Below, in pieces: positions 1-9,766 of a DNA stretch of 64,000 nucleotides. Source of the DNA: Doryteuthis pealeii (lineage: Eukaryota; Mollusca; Cephalopoda; Myopsida; Loliginidae); NCBI GenBank assembly GCA_023376005.1, contig CM042156.1:48454981-48518980 (forward strand), given 5' to 3'. Positions within the stretch are counted from its first letter, which is position 1. Each line of letters begins with the position of its first letter. The notes beneath the pieces were generated by a model that was given only the letters and a program-made list of their open reading frames with translations, had not been told where the DNA came from and did not search any database. Made by a program: the position numbers and the translations under genes.

Positions 1-219
1 CATCTATTAGAGACGATTGCGTAGTGTCCAAAACACGTAGGAATTACGTAGCCTGGGCTGATTGAGATGGAGGATGGAGTCGTTCAAGCAACAGGCTCCG
101 CTGCTTTTGTGGTCCAAAGGACCCCCCCCAAAAAAAAGCAATAAGAAAAAACAACCCCCTCACACCAAAAACAATAGTTTGGCAACGATGTTGTCGCAGG
201 AGTTGCTAGATAGCGCTGA

Positions 220-643
220 AGTTCAGTATCACACCACCTTAGAGACTCCAGCTCCGGATTTGATTCCGATCAATCGGCTGGTCGCGTCTAACACCTATAT
301 TGTCCCAACCTCATTGCGCTTATGGCAAGCCCAATCCTTTTTATCATATGGGTGCTAGAAAGCGGTGACTGAGGGTTTAATTGCCTTAGGTATGACGTTA
401 AACTCTAATGGTGAAGTTCCAATTCTGGATCCCGGGAAATGTGGTGTGCCCTTCACAATTACTCCCAACTCCACTCCGACCAGGAGTGGTAGTACCTGTT
501 AGGATCCCATCTATGAGTTAGATAGAACAATAAGTTTATAAAAAAATTGAGTACCCATAAAGAATGAATTTATTTCAAAATTTTGTTGGCATTAAATGAC
601 CCATCCAGGTTGATATGCCGTTAAACAAACAAACAAACATATA
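220..643 (+). repeat. SINE family A, copy 1
   Basis: The core 'ccgatcaatcggctgg', the segment 'gggtgctagaa..ggtgactgagggt', 'gacgttaaactct', 'ggagtggtagtacctgtta' and the end 'ttgatatgccgttaaacaaac' recur in the same order at 33.1, 43.2 and 52.4 kb and inverted at 36.1-36.6 kb. The AAACAAAC tail and dispersed, collinear, 5'-variable copies fit a retroposed SINE. This copy is diverged from the others. The first 220 bases, including a C-run and an A-run near 121-150, are not clearly part of it. Confidence 0.75.
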
Positions 644-898
644 TACCAACCTCTTTGCACGAGCAGGTCAATTTCTAAAGCAGATTTAAACTGATTTGAA
701 TTCAGAGTTTTCTTTTTCCTAGACTGGTAGGGTAACCAAGGTTAAAGTGCCCACTCTACCTTTTTATTTACACATAACTGGAGGGAAATATAGTTAGAGT
801 CATACCTTTCCCAAGGGTCTTAGCACTATGTTAAATACAAACATCAGAGTCTAGGATATAAACTCCTAAGACGATAACCATTACACCACACGCCATAT
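639..898 (-). repeat. SINE family B, near-complete
   Basis: Read on the minus strand this matches the fullest B copy at 50.68-50.97 kb: head 'ggtgtaatggtta', then 'cttgggaaaggtatgac', the 'gggtaaccagtctagg' type block, 'aactctgaattcaaa' and the end 'gaggttggtatatatg'. The B head resembles tRNA (A box and B box) and the tail is TA-rich. It abuts copy 1 of SINE A tail-to-tail. Confidence 0.75.
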
Positions 899-1442
899 AC
901 TCTGACATATAGTTTACGTTCACATCTCATACGTTTGGGAAAGGCCTGGATCTACCCTTTTCTCCCCTCAGCCATGGGTCTTACAGCATAACAGTTGGAG
1001 CCCTTTAGCCTTGTATATGCAAACCGTATTGGGTGTTTGATGGTAATTAAGATCAAGGATAGTTCTTGATCTTTGTACCATGTAACTCAGTATAACCATT
1101 TCACTTGGAGAGGAGATAGGAATCACCAAGTAAAATGCATCACTATTGAAAAATCCGATGAAAAGGGATTATTTAACATGTCATTCTGATGAACAAATAG
1201 TTTATGTCCAAGTTCTTTAGATATTGTTTGAATAAAGAAAACTTTTGAATTCTTTAGATTTTACAAAAAAGAACCACAGATGTTTCAAATATTTCCTTTT
1301 ATATAAGGAAAAATATTTCTTTTAGTTAAGAATTTGCTCTGGCAAATGATATTATTGTGTCTCTCTTTTATCTTGTAATTTTCCGTGGAAGTAAATATTA
1401 AGTTTTGCTTTTAGACCGTTCATCGTACTTGAATGTTATTTC
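899..1442. other. Unassigned AT-rich stretch with a decayed SINE B fragment
   Basis: Positions 905-1035 contain 'tttgggaaaggcctggatc' followed by 'cagccatgggt', a weak match to the middle of SINE B on the plus strand. The rest is AT-rich and shows no coding or repeat structure that I can assign. Confidence 0.35.
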
Positions 1443-1672
1443 TTGTTAAGAGGTGCGTGGCGTAATAATTGGAGGCACGCATTGTAATGGTTATAGTCCT
1501 AGGAAATGGACTCGTCTGTCCGAATTCAATTCCTGGAGGAAGCCAGTTCACATAGCGCTAATACCGTCGGGAAACTGGGCTCTTTCACCTTGGTTAGGCA
1601 ACCAGTCTAGGATAAGGAAAACTCTGAATTCAAACCGGTTAAACTCTGATTGGGGTGGTCACTACTAGAATA
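1443..1672 (+). repeat. SINE family B with partial internal duplication of the head
   Basis: The head 'ggtgcgtggcgtaat' is followed by 'aatggttatagtcctagg', 'aattcaattcctggagg', 'catagcgctaatacc', 'ggcaaccagtctaggat' and 'aactctgaattcaaacc', all diagnostic of family B. The middle is shortened relative to the 50.68 kb copy. An open frame across it is a by-product, not a gene. Confidence 0.7.
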
Positions 1673-1784
1673 GTGATTTATTTCACTAATCTAACTAATT
1701 TAACTAGTTTAATCTTGGTATGTTCTCTTTCTCCATTGCAGAGAAGCGTGGAAACTGGAAGAGATCAGGATATGCTATATTACC

Positions 1785-2005
1785 GTGTCCGGTAAATTCA
1801 TTGCTGGTAAATTTATCGTTGGTAAATTTATCGTTGGTGAATTTATCGTGTTGTAAATTTATTATATAGTAAGTTCATCACCAAATAATTCATCGTATGG
1901 TGAATTCCTCGCCAAAGAATTAATTTTATGGTAAATTTATCGTACATAAATTATTGGTGGCTAAATTCGGAATTTCATTATTGCTTTTAAGAATTTAATA
2001 AAAAG
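1785..2005. repeat. Degenerate 18-20 bp minisatellite
   Basis: Tandem variants of 'ggtaaatttatcgttggt' repeat about ten times with increasing divergence to the right (taaatttattatatagtaa, gtaagttcatc, ggtgaattcctcg). Further weak copies may extend to about 2100. Confidence 0.75.
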
Positions 2006-2224
2006 AGCGTTAGGCAAACCGTATACTATAAGAGAAAGTAATCTTTAATTTATGATAAATTTACCTGCAATAAATTTAACATGCAATGAATATACCACAC
2101 GATTAATTACCCTTTTTTGTTTTCAGTGGGAATTGTAGTTTTGATGACACTTGACATAAACTACTTAACAATGAATTGTGTCATTGCATAACTGTAGCTG
2201 ATCTAAACTACACAGGAACTAGTA

Positions 2225-2530
2225 TCTTTAAATGGTTGGTTAATTGATTTTAACGGCATGTCAACTCATTTAGAGTTATTTTAATTTAGTTTAGGTTAGG
2301 GAATCGAGTTTTTATTTTCATTTTTGCGCAATTATTTCTTATATTTTTTTCTTTTTTGCACACGGAACTATTGAATACGAATACTTTCCAAACAGATGTA
2401 TTTGACTCATAGATGTAATCTTAAAAGGTACTACCACTCCGGGTCAGAGTGGGTCTGGGAGTAATAGCAATCAAGAGTGACCCCATTGTCCTCAGATCTC
2501 CAGAACTATAACCTTACCATCATATGAAGT
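2225..2530 (-). repeat. Diverged SINE A-related fragment
   Basis: On the minus strand it has the family A order: 'ccattct..gatctgagga', 'gggagtaatagc', 'cactccgggtcagagtggg', then 'atagatg' and the terminal 'catgccgttaaaatcaatt'. A sister fragment with the same internal differences lies at 53.49-53.83 kb, so the two define a subfamily. Confidence 0.6.
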
Positions 2531-3030
2531 TTAGTGTCGTATCTAGAACACACCTTTTTTTTTCTTTTTTTTAGATCTTATCTCTTTGCAGGGGTTTCAG
2601 TCACCAACAGGACGTTGTTATCTTGTTGTCTTGAAGGTTTTCACTTGACCCTGACGACAAGAAGGAATGATGCACCTTTTTTTTACAAAACATATTCACG
2701 TTGTACTTCCGTTTGAAAGAAAACGGGGAGTGGTTTTCTTACTCGATGGAGGAAAATGTTGTTGTTTTTTTATATAAATCATTACCCAACAATAGAGGAT
2801 GCGATTCACTTAAGTCTCAAATCTGTCAACTTAACACTTTGCTTTCTCGGTACTAACTGTCACTTTTCAAATCTCGCAAGTCTTACGAGACTGCTTCACA
2901 AACGAGACTTCATACGTCTCCCCTGTTTACGTGATGATTTATCTTTTGATATCTCCCTGTCGATCGCATACGACATAGTCTGGTGCTTTTACTGTCTGAA
3001 TGCAAAAATCGCATTTCTAACTTTTAAATA
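2531..3030. other. Unassigned stretch
   Basis: Two short open frames (2534-2716 and 2756-3031) show no recognisable domain and have low-complexity poly-F composition. I see no repeat or RNA structure. Confidence 0.4.
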
Positions 3031-3445
3031 AACAAACTTACTAAAAAATTTTAAGAAACTTAATAAAACTTAAAATCACTAAAAATCTAACAAAAATTAC
3101 GAAAATTAATATTACTAAACTAAATTTATTAGGAAACAAAATTCGGAACTAAATGAAATTAATATTACTAAATCCATTAAACTAAACTAAAAATAAAAAA
3201 AACAAATTAAAACTAAAATTACGAAAATTAATATTACTAAACTAAATTTATGAGGAAACAAAACTCGGGAATGAATTAAATTAATATTACTAAATTTGTT
3301 AAACTAAAATTAAAACTAAAATTAAAAACTAAAAAACTAAAAAGACTAAAACTAAAACTAGTAAATTAATGTTACTAAACAAAATTACTGAATTAAAATT
3401 ACTAAAGTCTTACTGAAATTATTAAAATCTTAAGAAACTTATTAA
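3031..3445. repeat. A/T-rich degenerate tandem repeat
   Basis: A motif of about 110-120 bp built from 'gaaaattaatattactaaac' and 'ggaaacaaaa' occurs at about 3100 and again at about 3222, embedded in shorter 'actaaaactaaaa' variants. The copies are clearly collinear. Confidence 0.65.
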
Positions 3446-3589
3446 AAAAAAATCCCGTTTCCAACTTTTAACAAATCTCTGACAAATTGACCAGTCTGCT
3501 GATCAAAAATAAAAATAAAAAGAACGATGGATCCTCATGATTGTAGACAGTTTGAAGATTTAAACATTGAACTAAAACAATTGATATTT

Positions 3590-3780
3590 TAGGCAGGCAC
3601 GAAATTCCTTTTGAAATCACTCACCAAAGTTTATATACAAGCAGTGTCATAAAAGTGCCGAGTTTGAAGCTGTATTTACCAAGGTAGAAATGAACAATGA
3701 ATGGAACATTAATTTCATTCAGAATGCAAGGTGTGTCAAAAAGTACAACAAATCTTGATACTTTTTTGACACACCTTATA
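3590..3780 (+). mobile_element. Terminal fragment of a DNA transposon ending in a hairpin
   Basis: The segment 'agtgccgagtttgaagctg..tttaccaaggtagaaatgaacaatgaatgg' recurs inverted at 26.70-26.85 kb, there ending in 'aaggtgtgtcaaaaa'. Here the end is doubled as an inverted pair, 'aaggtgtgtcaaaaagta' at 3729 and its complement ending at 3776, with a 13-base loop. The repeated terminus suggests a cut-and-paste element end; the superfamily is not identified. Confidence 0.55.
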
Positions 3781-4580
3781 TATTCATTTTTTATTTACGA
3801 TTATACGATTAACTACTAATCCTACTACACTTGAGAGAAAACCATATTCAGGTAAGATTCTTTTCGATTTTTTTTTTTATATATGATGTTTTTTAAAAAA
3901 TATACGATGACCTCCTTTTCCCAATCATTTGCCGCTTTGAATCTGGACACAGTATTTTAAAACATTAGTTAATTCCTTATACATCCACCATCTTTTCATG
4001 CTTAAAAAAAAAAAATACAACAACAACAACAAAGCACAAAAAACAAAACAAAAGAACAAACCCTAATACATTTACTTTAACAATAAATATCTTTACAAAA
4101 ACCCCCGTAAACAGGAGGACTTTACAAATCGCGTAAAGATACAAAAGTTCAATTTCTATATAGAATTCATCAACAAATAAGTCTTACGCAGTAGTTTCCC
4201 TGCACAATCCAATAAGGCTTTTTGGACCTGTGAAATGGTACGAGACACGAGATCCAGATTGTTCACATATATTGAATGTTCCGCGTAGGAATTGAAAAGA
4301 GACTTTACATATTCACAAAAGATGGAATAATAAAACTTTTTAAATGGACTGTCGTTTCAGTTTATGTAAATTGCTCATCCACTGGGAATTGATGAAAGAA
4401 ATAAAAGATGAAATAAATCATTATGTCTCCTATCATACTGACATTTTACTTTTTAAAAATAAAAATAGAAATCGTAAAGAATCTAAGACAAGGAACCTTT
4501 ATTTGGGTTAAATATCAGGAATCGTGTAAAACTAAATTTAAATGCATTTGACTAAGATATATACAAACATCTGACTTCAA
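3781..4580. other. Unassigned AT-rich stretch
   Basis: Poly-A and CAA runs near 3985-4040. No coding sequence, tRNA head or known repeat seen. Confidence 0.4.
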
Positions 4581-4582
4581 CT

Positions 4583-4589
4583 ATATATA

Positions 4590-4647
<58 letters not shown>

Positions 4648-4653
4648 AGAGAG
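4583..4653. repeat. (GA)n microsatellite with G-run
   Basis: Pure GA from about 4593, ending in a G-run at 4641-4648 and 'agagagac'. Confidence 0.95.
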
Positions 4654-4783
4654 ACGATTAAAATCGAATGGTTTAAAATTCTACCTACTTGAGTTTCTCG
4701 CAGTAGCGCGAATCTTCGGTGTAATTATTTTCCGACCATTGTTCTGTATTTTATCGCAGGGGATAGTGCCCATTTTCACTACA

Positions 4784-4813
4784 GCGATATATATATATAT
4801 ATATAAGAAAGTA

Positions 4814-4853
<40 letters not shown>
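4784..4853. repeat. (TA)n microsatellite
   Basis: Two (TA)n blocks (4788-4804 and 4813-4853) separated by 'agaaagtatatata'. It directly precedes the palindrome and hammerhead-like motif at 4871-4933. Confidence 0.95.
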
Positions 4854-4857
<4 letters not shown>

Positions 4858-4870
4858 ATAAATCTTATGT

Positions 4871-4914
4871 TTAATGCTCTTCAGGGCTAAGATCTTAGTC
4901 CTGAAGAGCATTAA
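4871..4914. repeat. 44-bp near-perfect palindrome
   Basis: 'ttaatgctcttcagg' is mirrored by 'cctgaagagcattaa' around a central GATC at 4891-4894, with one mismatched pair. It provides one strand of the hammerhead-like motif that follows. Confidence 0.9.
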
Positions 4915-4933
4915 GCGAAACTAATAGTAGGTT
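4897..4933 (+). ncRNA. Hammerhead-ribozyme-like motif
   Basis: CTGAAGA (4901-4907) fits the CUGANGA core. It is followed by a weak stem II GCATTAAGC (4908-4916), GAA (4917-4919), stem III ACT/AGT with loop AAT (4920-4928) and a GTA cleavage triplet (A at 4929). Stem I is short (AGTC with GGTT, two wobble pairs). Core bases A15.1 and U16.1 are present. Stem II has only two good pairs, so activity is uncertain. The mirror copy on the minus strand has lost the GAA box. Confidence 0.45.
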
Positions 4934-5226
4934 CGTCTGACTCATTAGATTTATCTTTATTATTTGCTCTACTTAGGTATTGAACACTTTTTACTTATTA
5001 GCTATTCTCCTAGCGGTTATATGAATATATATATATCTTATATACATATATATACATATAAATTGTTTTTTCTTTTGGCCAAATACTGTACCAATAGATT
5101 ACTTTTTGTTGGTACGACTATCTTGGTCTTTTCTTTTTTTCAAAAAATTTTTTCTCCCCGGTTGATGTTTGGTTGTATATTTGTTTTTTTTTTTCTCACC
5201 GCAAGGATTTACCAACACGCTTGGTA

Positions 5227-5269
<43 letters not shown>

Positions 5270-5339
5270 GAAAGTAAATGGAAGTTAATCCGACAGTATG
5301 AATTTAACATTTTTTTTGAAAAAACAAATGATGTTAATA

Positions 5340-5392
5340 GTTTGCTGACAGAATCTGTTTCGACCGTTTTAATAGAGTGGTCTTCATCAAGA
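5340..5392 (-). ncRNA. Hammerhead-like motif, left arm of palindrome
   Basis: On the minus strand: 'ttgct' (stem I), 'cttgatga', stem II GACC..GGTC, GAA, stem III ACAG/CTGT with loop ATT, a GTC triplet and 'agcaa' closing stem I. Box I carries an extra T (CTTGATGA instead of CTGATGA) and there is an extra A before stem II, so it is not canonical. Confidence 0.45.
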
Positions 5393-5451
5393 GCAACATA
5401 TGAATGAAAATTATTTATATGTTGCTCTTGATGAAGACCGCTTATTTAATT

Positions 5452-5509
5452 TGCTCTTGGTGAAGACCGCTCTATTAAAACGGTCGAAACAGATTCTGTC
5501 AGCAAACTA
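5452..5509 (+). ncRNA. Hammerhead-like motif, right arm of palindrome
   Basis: 'ttgct', 'cttggtga', stem II GACCG..CGGTC (loop CTCTATTAAAA), GAA, stem III ACAG-ATT-CTGT, the GTC cleavage triplet near 5503, then 'agcaaa' pairing with the upstream 'ttgct'. All helices form by eye. Box I is altered (CTTGGTGA), which may reduce or abolish cleavage. An incomplete upstream duplicate begins at 5424. Confidence 0.45.
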
Positions 5510-5558
5510 TTCACATCATTTGTTTTTTCAAAAGCAAAAATGTTAAATTCATATATAT

Positions 5559-5605
<47 letters not shown>

Positions 5606-5645
5606 CATCCTCAATGTTTCATTTTTGTTTAAACCTTAATAGCAG

Positions 5646-5683
<38 letters not shown>
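5646..5683. repeat. (TG)n microsatellite
   Basis: Uninterrupted GT dinucleotides. Confidence 0.95.
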
Positions 5684-5685
<2 letters not shown>

Positions 5686-5689
5686 CAGC

Positions 5690-6040
5690 GCGTCAAGATG
5701 AATTTATTTAAGCCATTAACCCTTTCGCGAAAAAGCTAGATTCAAATTGTTTAGCAATAATTTATTTTTTAAAAGGCAATTTTGTGCTGCTAGCCTTTTA
5801 CAGATAACCGCCATCTTTAACCTTTTCATTACGAAATTAAAAAAAAATGTTTAGATATGCAAAATTAGGTTTTGAGTACGACGATTTAAGGGTTAAAATG
5901 AAAATGAAATTCGACTGGAAACACTGATGTCCCAGTGGGAATGAAAGAGTTAAAGAATATATTAAATATTTTGATAGTATGAATTTTCCCGTCTTTCCAC
6001 CAAACCAGGAATGACAAGAAGTCAATTTTCTATGTAATAG

Positions 6041-6042
<2 letters not shown>
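5690..6042. other. Unassigned stretch
   Basis: AT-rich. The short reverse open frame at 5837-6025 has no recognisable domain. Confidence 0.4.
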
Positions 6043-6097
<55 letters not shown>

Positions 6098-6101
6098 ATA
6101 T

Positions 6102-6136
<35 letters not shown>

Positions 6137-6371
6137 CGGTCTCTGTCTCTCTCTGTTTGTCTGTATGTCTGCTTCTCTATCTCTCTCTCTCGGTCTCTGC
6201 CTCTGCCTCTCTCTGATTGTCTGTCTGTATGTCTGCCCTCTTTCCCTCTCTCTCTATCTCTCACTCTCTCTCAGTCTCTGTCTCTCTCTGTTTGTCTATA
6301 GGTCTGCCTCTCTCTCTCTCTCGGTCTCTGCCTCTGTCTCTCTCTGTTTTTCTGTCCGTATGTCTGCCCCT

Positions 6372-6406
<35 letters not shown>

Positions 6407-6770
6407 CTCTTTCTGTCTGTCTGTCTGTCTCTCGGTCTCTGCCTCTGTCTCTCTCTGTTTGTCTGTCTGTATGTCTGCCTCTCTCTCTCTCTCTCTCGGT
6501 CTCTGCCTCTGTCTCTCTCTGTCCGTATGTATGTCTGCCCCCTCTCCCTCTCTCTGTCTCTTTCTGTCTGTCTGTCTCTCTCGGTCTCAGTCTCTGTCTC
6601 TGTCTATCTGTCTCTCTGTCTATCCGTCTGTCTTTCTTTCTCTCTATCCTGATACGGACACAACTTGTAAGAATTCCCGAATTATTTTCATTTAATAGTA
6701 TTTCTATCTATCTCTTTCTCTCTGTCTGTCTATCTGTCTATCTGTCTCTGTCTCCCTGTCTCTTCTGATA
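6043..6770. repeat. CT-rich compound satellite
   Basis: Starts with pure (CT)n to about 6094, then (TA)n to 6136, then about 600 bases of CT-rich DNA with an irregular larger period. The recurring segment 'ctctctgtttgtctgt', 'atgtctgcc', 'cggtctctgcctctg' appears near 6135, 6200, 6290, 6340, 6440 and 6500. Long open frames in several phases (6165-6768) are artefacts of this composition. Confidence 0.9.
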
Positions 6771-6819
6771 CGGATACAAATTGGAAGAATTTCTGATTTA
6801 TTTTCATAGGACCGGTCTC

Positions 6820-7052
6820 AGTCAGTCAGTTGGCTATCCTCGAGACCACAAAGTGTCGGGTTCATGAGTAGTACAGCTTGGATCTGTGCTGTAAAGTGGA
6901 AAGCTTATGATTGGTGCCCCCCCTCTTTAACGCAAAAACAATCTCTCTGGTCTAGCGCTAGCAAAAAGGCGATATACTCCCTCGCTGACTCCCTCGTTGA
7001 TACCGACAATAGGCCACTTTACTTACCTTTACTTCTCTTTAAACATACCTAA
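6820..7052 (+). repeat. SINE family C, head-truncated
   Basis: Matches the C body: 'catgagtagtacag', 'gatctgtgctgtaaagtgg', 'tctggtctagcgctagcaaa', 'actccctcgctgac' and 'gataccgacaataggccac'. The tRNA-like promoter part is degraded ('gttggctatcctcgagacc'). Confidence 0.75.
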
Positions 7053-7173
7053 ATATATTGTACGTTATATTTTTTTATCATCGAAAGATTGTCTAAATTT
7101 TGTTTTCGCAATTCAAAATAAAACATGAAGTTTTTAAGAAGCACATATTTTTATCCCTATTTCTCGGAATTTT

Positions 7174-7515
7174 TTGAGAAGAGGCTTGATAATTAGTATT
7201 ATTTGGATTATTCGGACTGTTGTCCTCATCTTCATTGTTATTTGTATAGTTAGTGAAATGAGAACAGTATACCCTCGTGGACTGAATAAAGGGTTAGGTT
7301 CAAAGTTCCGTGATGGCTCCCGATTACGACAAGAAGGTTCCCGATTACAACGAGAAGATTTCCGAGTCCGAATAGAGGGTTTCCGAGTATAAGAAAGTTC
7401 CGGAGTCCGAAAAGATATATTCGAAGAAGGTCGGAAGGCACATCGGCCGAAGCGTTGTACAGATAACAACGAAGATGAGGACAATAGTCCGAATAATCCA
7501 AATAATACTAATTAT
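7174..7515. mobile_element. Inverted-repeat element F, copy 1
   Basis: The outer arms are inverted: 'ttattcggactgttgtcct' at 7209 and 'aggacaatagtccgaataa' ending at 7497. Between them lie about five imperfect 18-21 bp tandem units of the type 'ggttcccgattacgacaaga', which read as a 7-residue repeat in one frame. The right arm contains 'ggccgaagcgttgtacag', part of a hammerhead-like core shared with the copies at 22.7 and 55.95 kb. No transposase is present, so this is a non-autonomous element or part of a larger one. Confidence 0.65.
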
Positions 7516-7844
7516 ACTGTTAGTTACAACCTTTATTTAATTTATAATTTACTTGTTTATCCTAATATAAAAAAATACTATTATTACAAATATTTCAAAT
7601 ATTTACTTAACGTCAGAGGAATGAAATTAAAACCAAAATAGTTCATTTAGTTAATAAATCATGAGAATATGTTTACAACGTTTCAGTTGAATTAACAGGA
7701 AAATTGATTGTTAAGATCTGGGATCTTACAAATATTAACCTGTGTCAAAGATAAGAATCTGATACGTGACATTTAAATTGTTCAATAAGAAAGGGTTACG
7801 CAATCTCACAAGCTCAAACGATGATATGTTTATTGGCTCGATAA
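7516..7844. other. Unassigned AT-rich stretch
   Basis: No recognisable coding or repeat structure. Confidence 0.4.
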
Positions 7845-8225
7845 GACGGAGCGGCAAACCGAGTTCAAATTTTGGCTAGGATTTTTACATTCAATTCTTA
7901 CAAATGCTCTTAGGAATTGTATTAATTCATCTCTTACCCCACTCAGATGTGGAGGAAATATGAAGGAAAACCGGGCTATCTAGTCTTGAGTGTGCAACCA
8001 GTCTAGAAAGGTAGCTCTGAATTAGAAACTGTGAGAAGGAGTACGTAGTCTCTGTCATGATTCTTTCTGGTTAGGCGTATAGGACATACAGGGCCAACCT
8101 TAAACAATGCGTGCTGCATCTACTTGAAGGCAGACTCCGAATAGCGACTGGAGTCTAGCAAGGTGTTGCTACTAGTGCAGCTGCTGACCGTCTTGAATTT
8201 ACAAGCCACAGTTATTTAACTAAAT
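7845..8225 (+). repeat. Possible old SINE, unclassified
   Basis: It contains 'aaccgagttcaaattttgg' (B-box-like), 'gggctatctagtcttg', 'caaccagtctagaaaggta' and 'ctctgaattagaaac', echoing the SINE B body. It continues into 'gaaggcagactccgaatag', which has no counterpart elsewhere in the window. Probably a diverged B relative with extra 3' sequence. Confidence 0.4.
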
Positions 8226-8234
8226 ATGTCAAAG

Positions 8235-8660
8235 ACTCAGTAATGTTAGGGTAATTCCATGTTAAACCATTCAGAAAAAAAGTTTTTCACTAAAAAAAAA
8301 AAAAAATTGTCAGCCAGCTCCTTTCAATGTTTATGATTTTTTTTCGATGTGTGGACTATGTTAACGTTAGGCAATCCCCCAAAATTAGAGTTTCCAATTC
8401 CAAAAATTGGCGGAGTTATGTCAAATTTTATCTCTCCAAATTTGGTTGGGTTCGCGAAAAATGGCGACATTTTGTAATCTGTTTTTGTCTGTAAAAAGAG
8501 TTATAGAGCTTCCCTACTACTAAGAATTCATTTAAAAAAGCATTTTGGCTCAATGAATCGAAAATGCTATCAAAAAGGTCTTAGTCAACCAGTTTTAAGT
8601 TATTGATGATTTCTGATTTCTGATCATTATCTCGATGTGGCATTGCATCTATGACAAAAG
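8235..8660 (+). mobile_element. Dispersed element H, copy 1
   Basis: Collinear with 15.03-15.47 kb. Shared landmarks: 'taattcc', 'ttccaaaaattggcggagtt', 'tcgcgaaaaatggcgac', 'gagcttccctact', 'aaaatgctatcaaaaa', 'agttattgatgattt' and 'gatgtggcattgcatctatg'. No open frame spans it. The class is not recognised; its unusually well kept internal blocks suggest a functional non-coding sequence or a recent spread. Confidence 0.6.
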
Positions 8661-8663
8661 AAT

Positions 8664-9082
8664 GTTGTTTATTATTATTGTTATTTACTCCTTTTGAGTT
8701 TTCACATCAGCATTAGCTGATGGTCTTTCACTGCAGTCTGAGTGACAGCAAGTCTCCTCAGGTCTCCAGGACTCTTCTGAGTATTCTGGCAGATTGCAGT
8801 AGTGCAGTGTTCTGAATGGTTTCAATCCTTCCTCTGATATTCAAACTTTCCAAACCCTTTTCTAATCCTTTTGGGACTGTTCCAAGTGCACCAACCACAA
8901 TTGGTATAACTTTCAGTTTCATATTCCATAACTTTTTCAGTTCTCTGGCAAGGTCCAGATATTTGTCCATTTTTTCATTTTCCTTTAGCTTCACCCTGTG
9001 ATCTGCTGGCACTGCGAAATCCACCAGTTGACAAGTTGTTTCTTTTTTGTTTATCAACACTAGGTCTGGTCTTCTTGCTGGG

Positions 9083-9085
<3 letters not shown>
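8664..9085 (-). pseudogene. 3' end of a non-LTR retrotransposon ORF, copy 1
   Basis: On the minus strand the frame begins ARRPDLVLINK and continues with a 'QLVDFAVPADHR' block, 'KYLDLARELKKLWNMK', 'VIPIVVGALGTV' and ends ILRRVLET-stop. This is the conserved carboxy-terminal region seen downstream of RT in a widespread animal LINE group (recognised from family knowledge). The 5' part is lost: coding abuts a (TTA)n tract at 9086. After the stop comes a short UTR with 'catcagctaatgctgatg' and a TTA-rich tail near 8670. Other copies: 42.02-42.85 kb and 47.5-47.95 kb. Dead fragment. Confidence 0.8.
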
Positions 9086-9127
<42 letters not shown>

Positions 9128-9146
9128 ATTATTATCATTATTATTA
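9086..9146. repeat. (TTA)n microsatellite
   Basis: ATT trinucleotides with a few interruptions. It separates the LINE fragment from the Helitron, whose 3' end sits inside the tract. Confidence 0.9.
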
Positions 9147-9766
9147 TTACTAGCAAATATATGCACCCTCCGGGTGCAAGTATTTAAGTTTTAATGTAAT
9201 GAAATATCGTATTAAATTAGAAAGTCTAATAAGAATGCAGATAAAAAGATATGTAACAGAGTGGGGGTATAATAGAAATATAGAAATGAAACTTACTCTT
9301 CCATCACTCCCGTCTTTCATTGCTGAATTTTACTTATTTAACTATTTAGTTAAATTAGGAAATAAAGAATAAAATGACAGTTATTTTTTCTTGTTAATGG
9401 ATTTCATTTAAGATTCATTGAAGAGATTTTTGCTTATATTCATTAAAATAAAACCAAACAATTAGAAATCAATAATACTAAGCACATATTTAATAAAATC
9501 ACATTTTTAATATCAATATGCAAATTAGCCTTCCCATTGACACTGTAAACCGCTATTTTTTGTATATATAAATACAATTGCATGTTATTTGTATGCAGAT
9601 ATGGACAACACTAATAAAAAGGTGAAGCAATTTTATTAATAATTGAGGTTTAAATATAAATAAAATCATGGAGAATGTGATGTAAATAACGAAGGGAATT
9701 GTGACTTGAGTAGTAATATAGTTTCGGTTACAGACAGAAAAACACACAATCTCCATTATAATAAGA
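9147..9766 (-). mobile_element. Non-autonomous Helitron, complete copy
   Basis: On the minus strand the 5' end is TCTTATTATAATGGAGATTG and the 3' end is a GC-rich hairpin, TGCACCC-GGA-GGGTGCA, followed by TATATTTG and CTAG, next to a T. A 5' TC, a 3' hairpin about 8-10 bases before CTRR, an A/T insertion site and no terminal inverted repeats or target duplication are the Helitron hallmarks. At 620 bp there is no Rep/helicase, so it depends on an autonomous partner. Collinear copies: 24.69-25.33 kb (-), 33.06-34.45 kb (+, with nested inserts), a 5' fragment at 14.83 kb, and the fold-back copy at 35.26-36.68 kb. Confidence 0.8.

Larger units (their letters stand above)
5229..5605. repeat. Long palindrome flanked on both sides by (TA)n
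   Basis: Arms about 5298-5395 and 5415-5552 are inverted copies, carrying 'cgaccgttttaatagag' on the left and 'ctctattaaaacggtcg' on the right. The outer flanks are (TA)n at 5231-5268 and 5555-5602. The right arm has a tandem duplication of about 36 bp: 'gctcttgatgaagaccgct' at 5424 and 'gctcttggtgaagaccgct' near 5453. Arms, TA flanks and hammerhead-like cores recur at 44.5, 57.4 and 60.6 kb. Confidence 0.85.

Noticed and set aside
62..358. 98-codon open frame at the window start
   Set aside because: Overlaps the SINE A body and poly-A/C runs; no domain.
6165..6768. Open frames of 176 and 183 codons
   Set aside because: CT-rich compound satellite; no domain, two overlapping frames both open.
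8719..9001. Forward frame at 8816-9001
   Set aside because: Antisense shadow of the LINE C-terminal fragment, whose minus-strand reading matches a known family.
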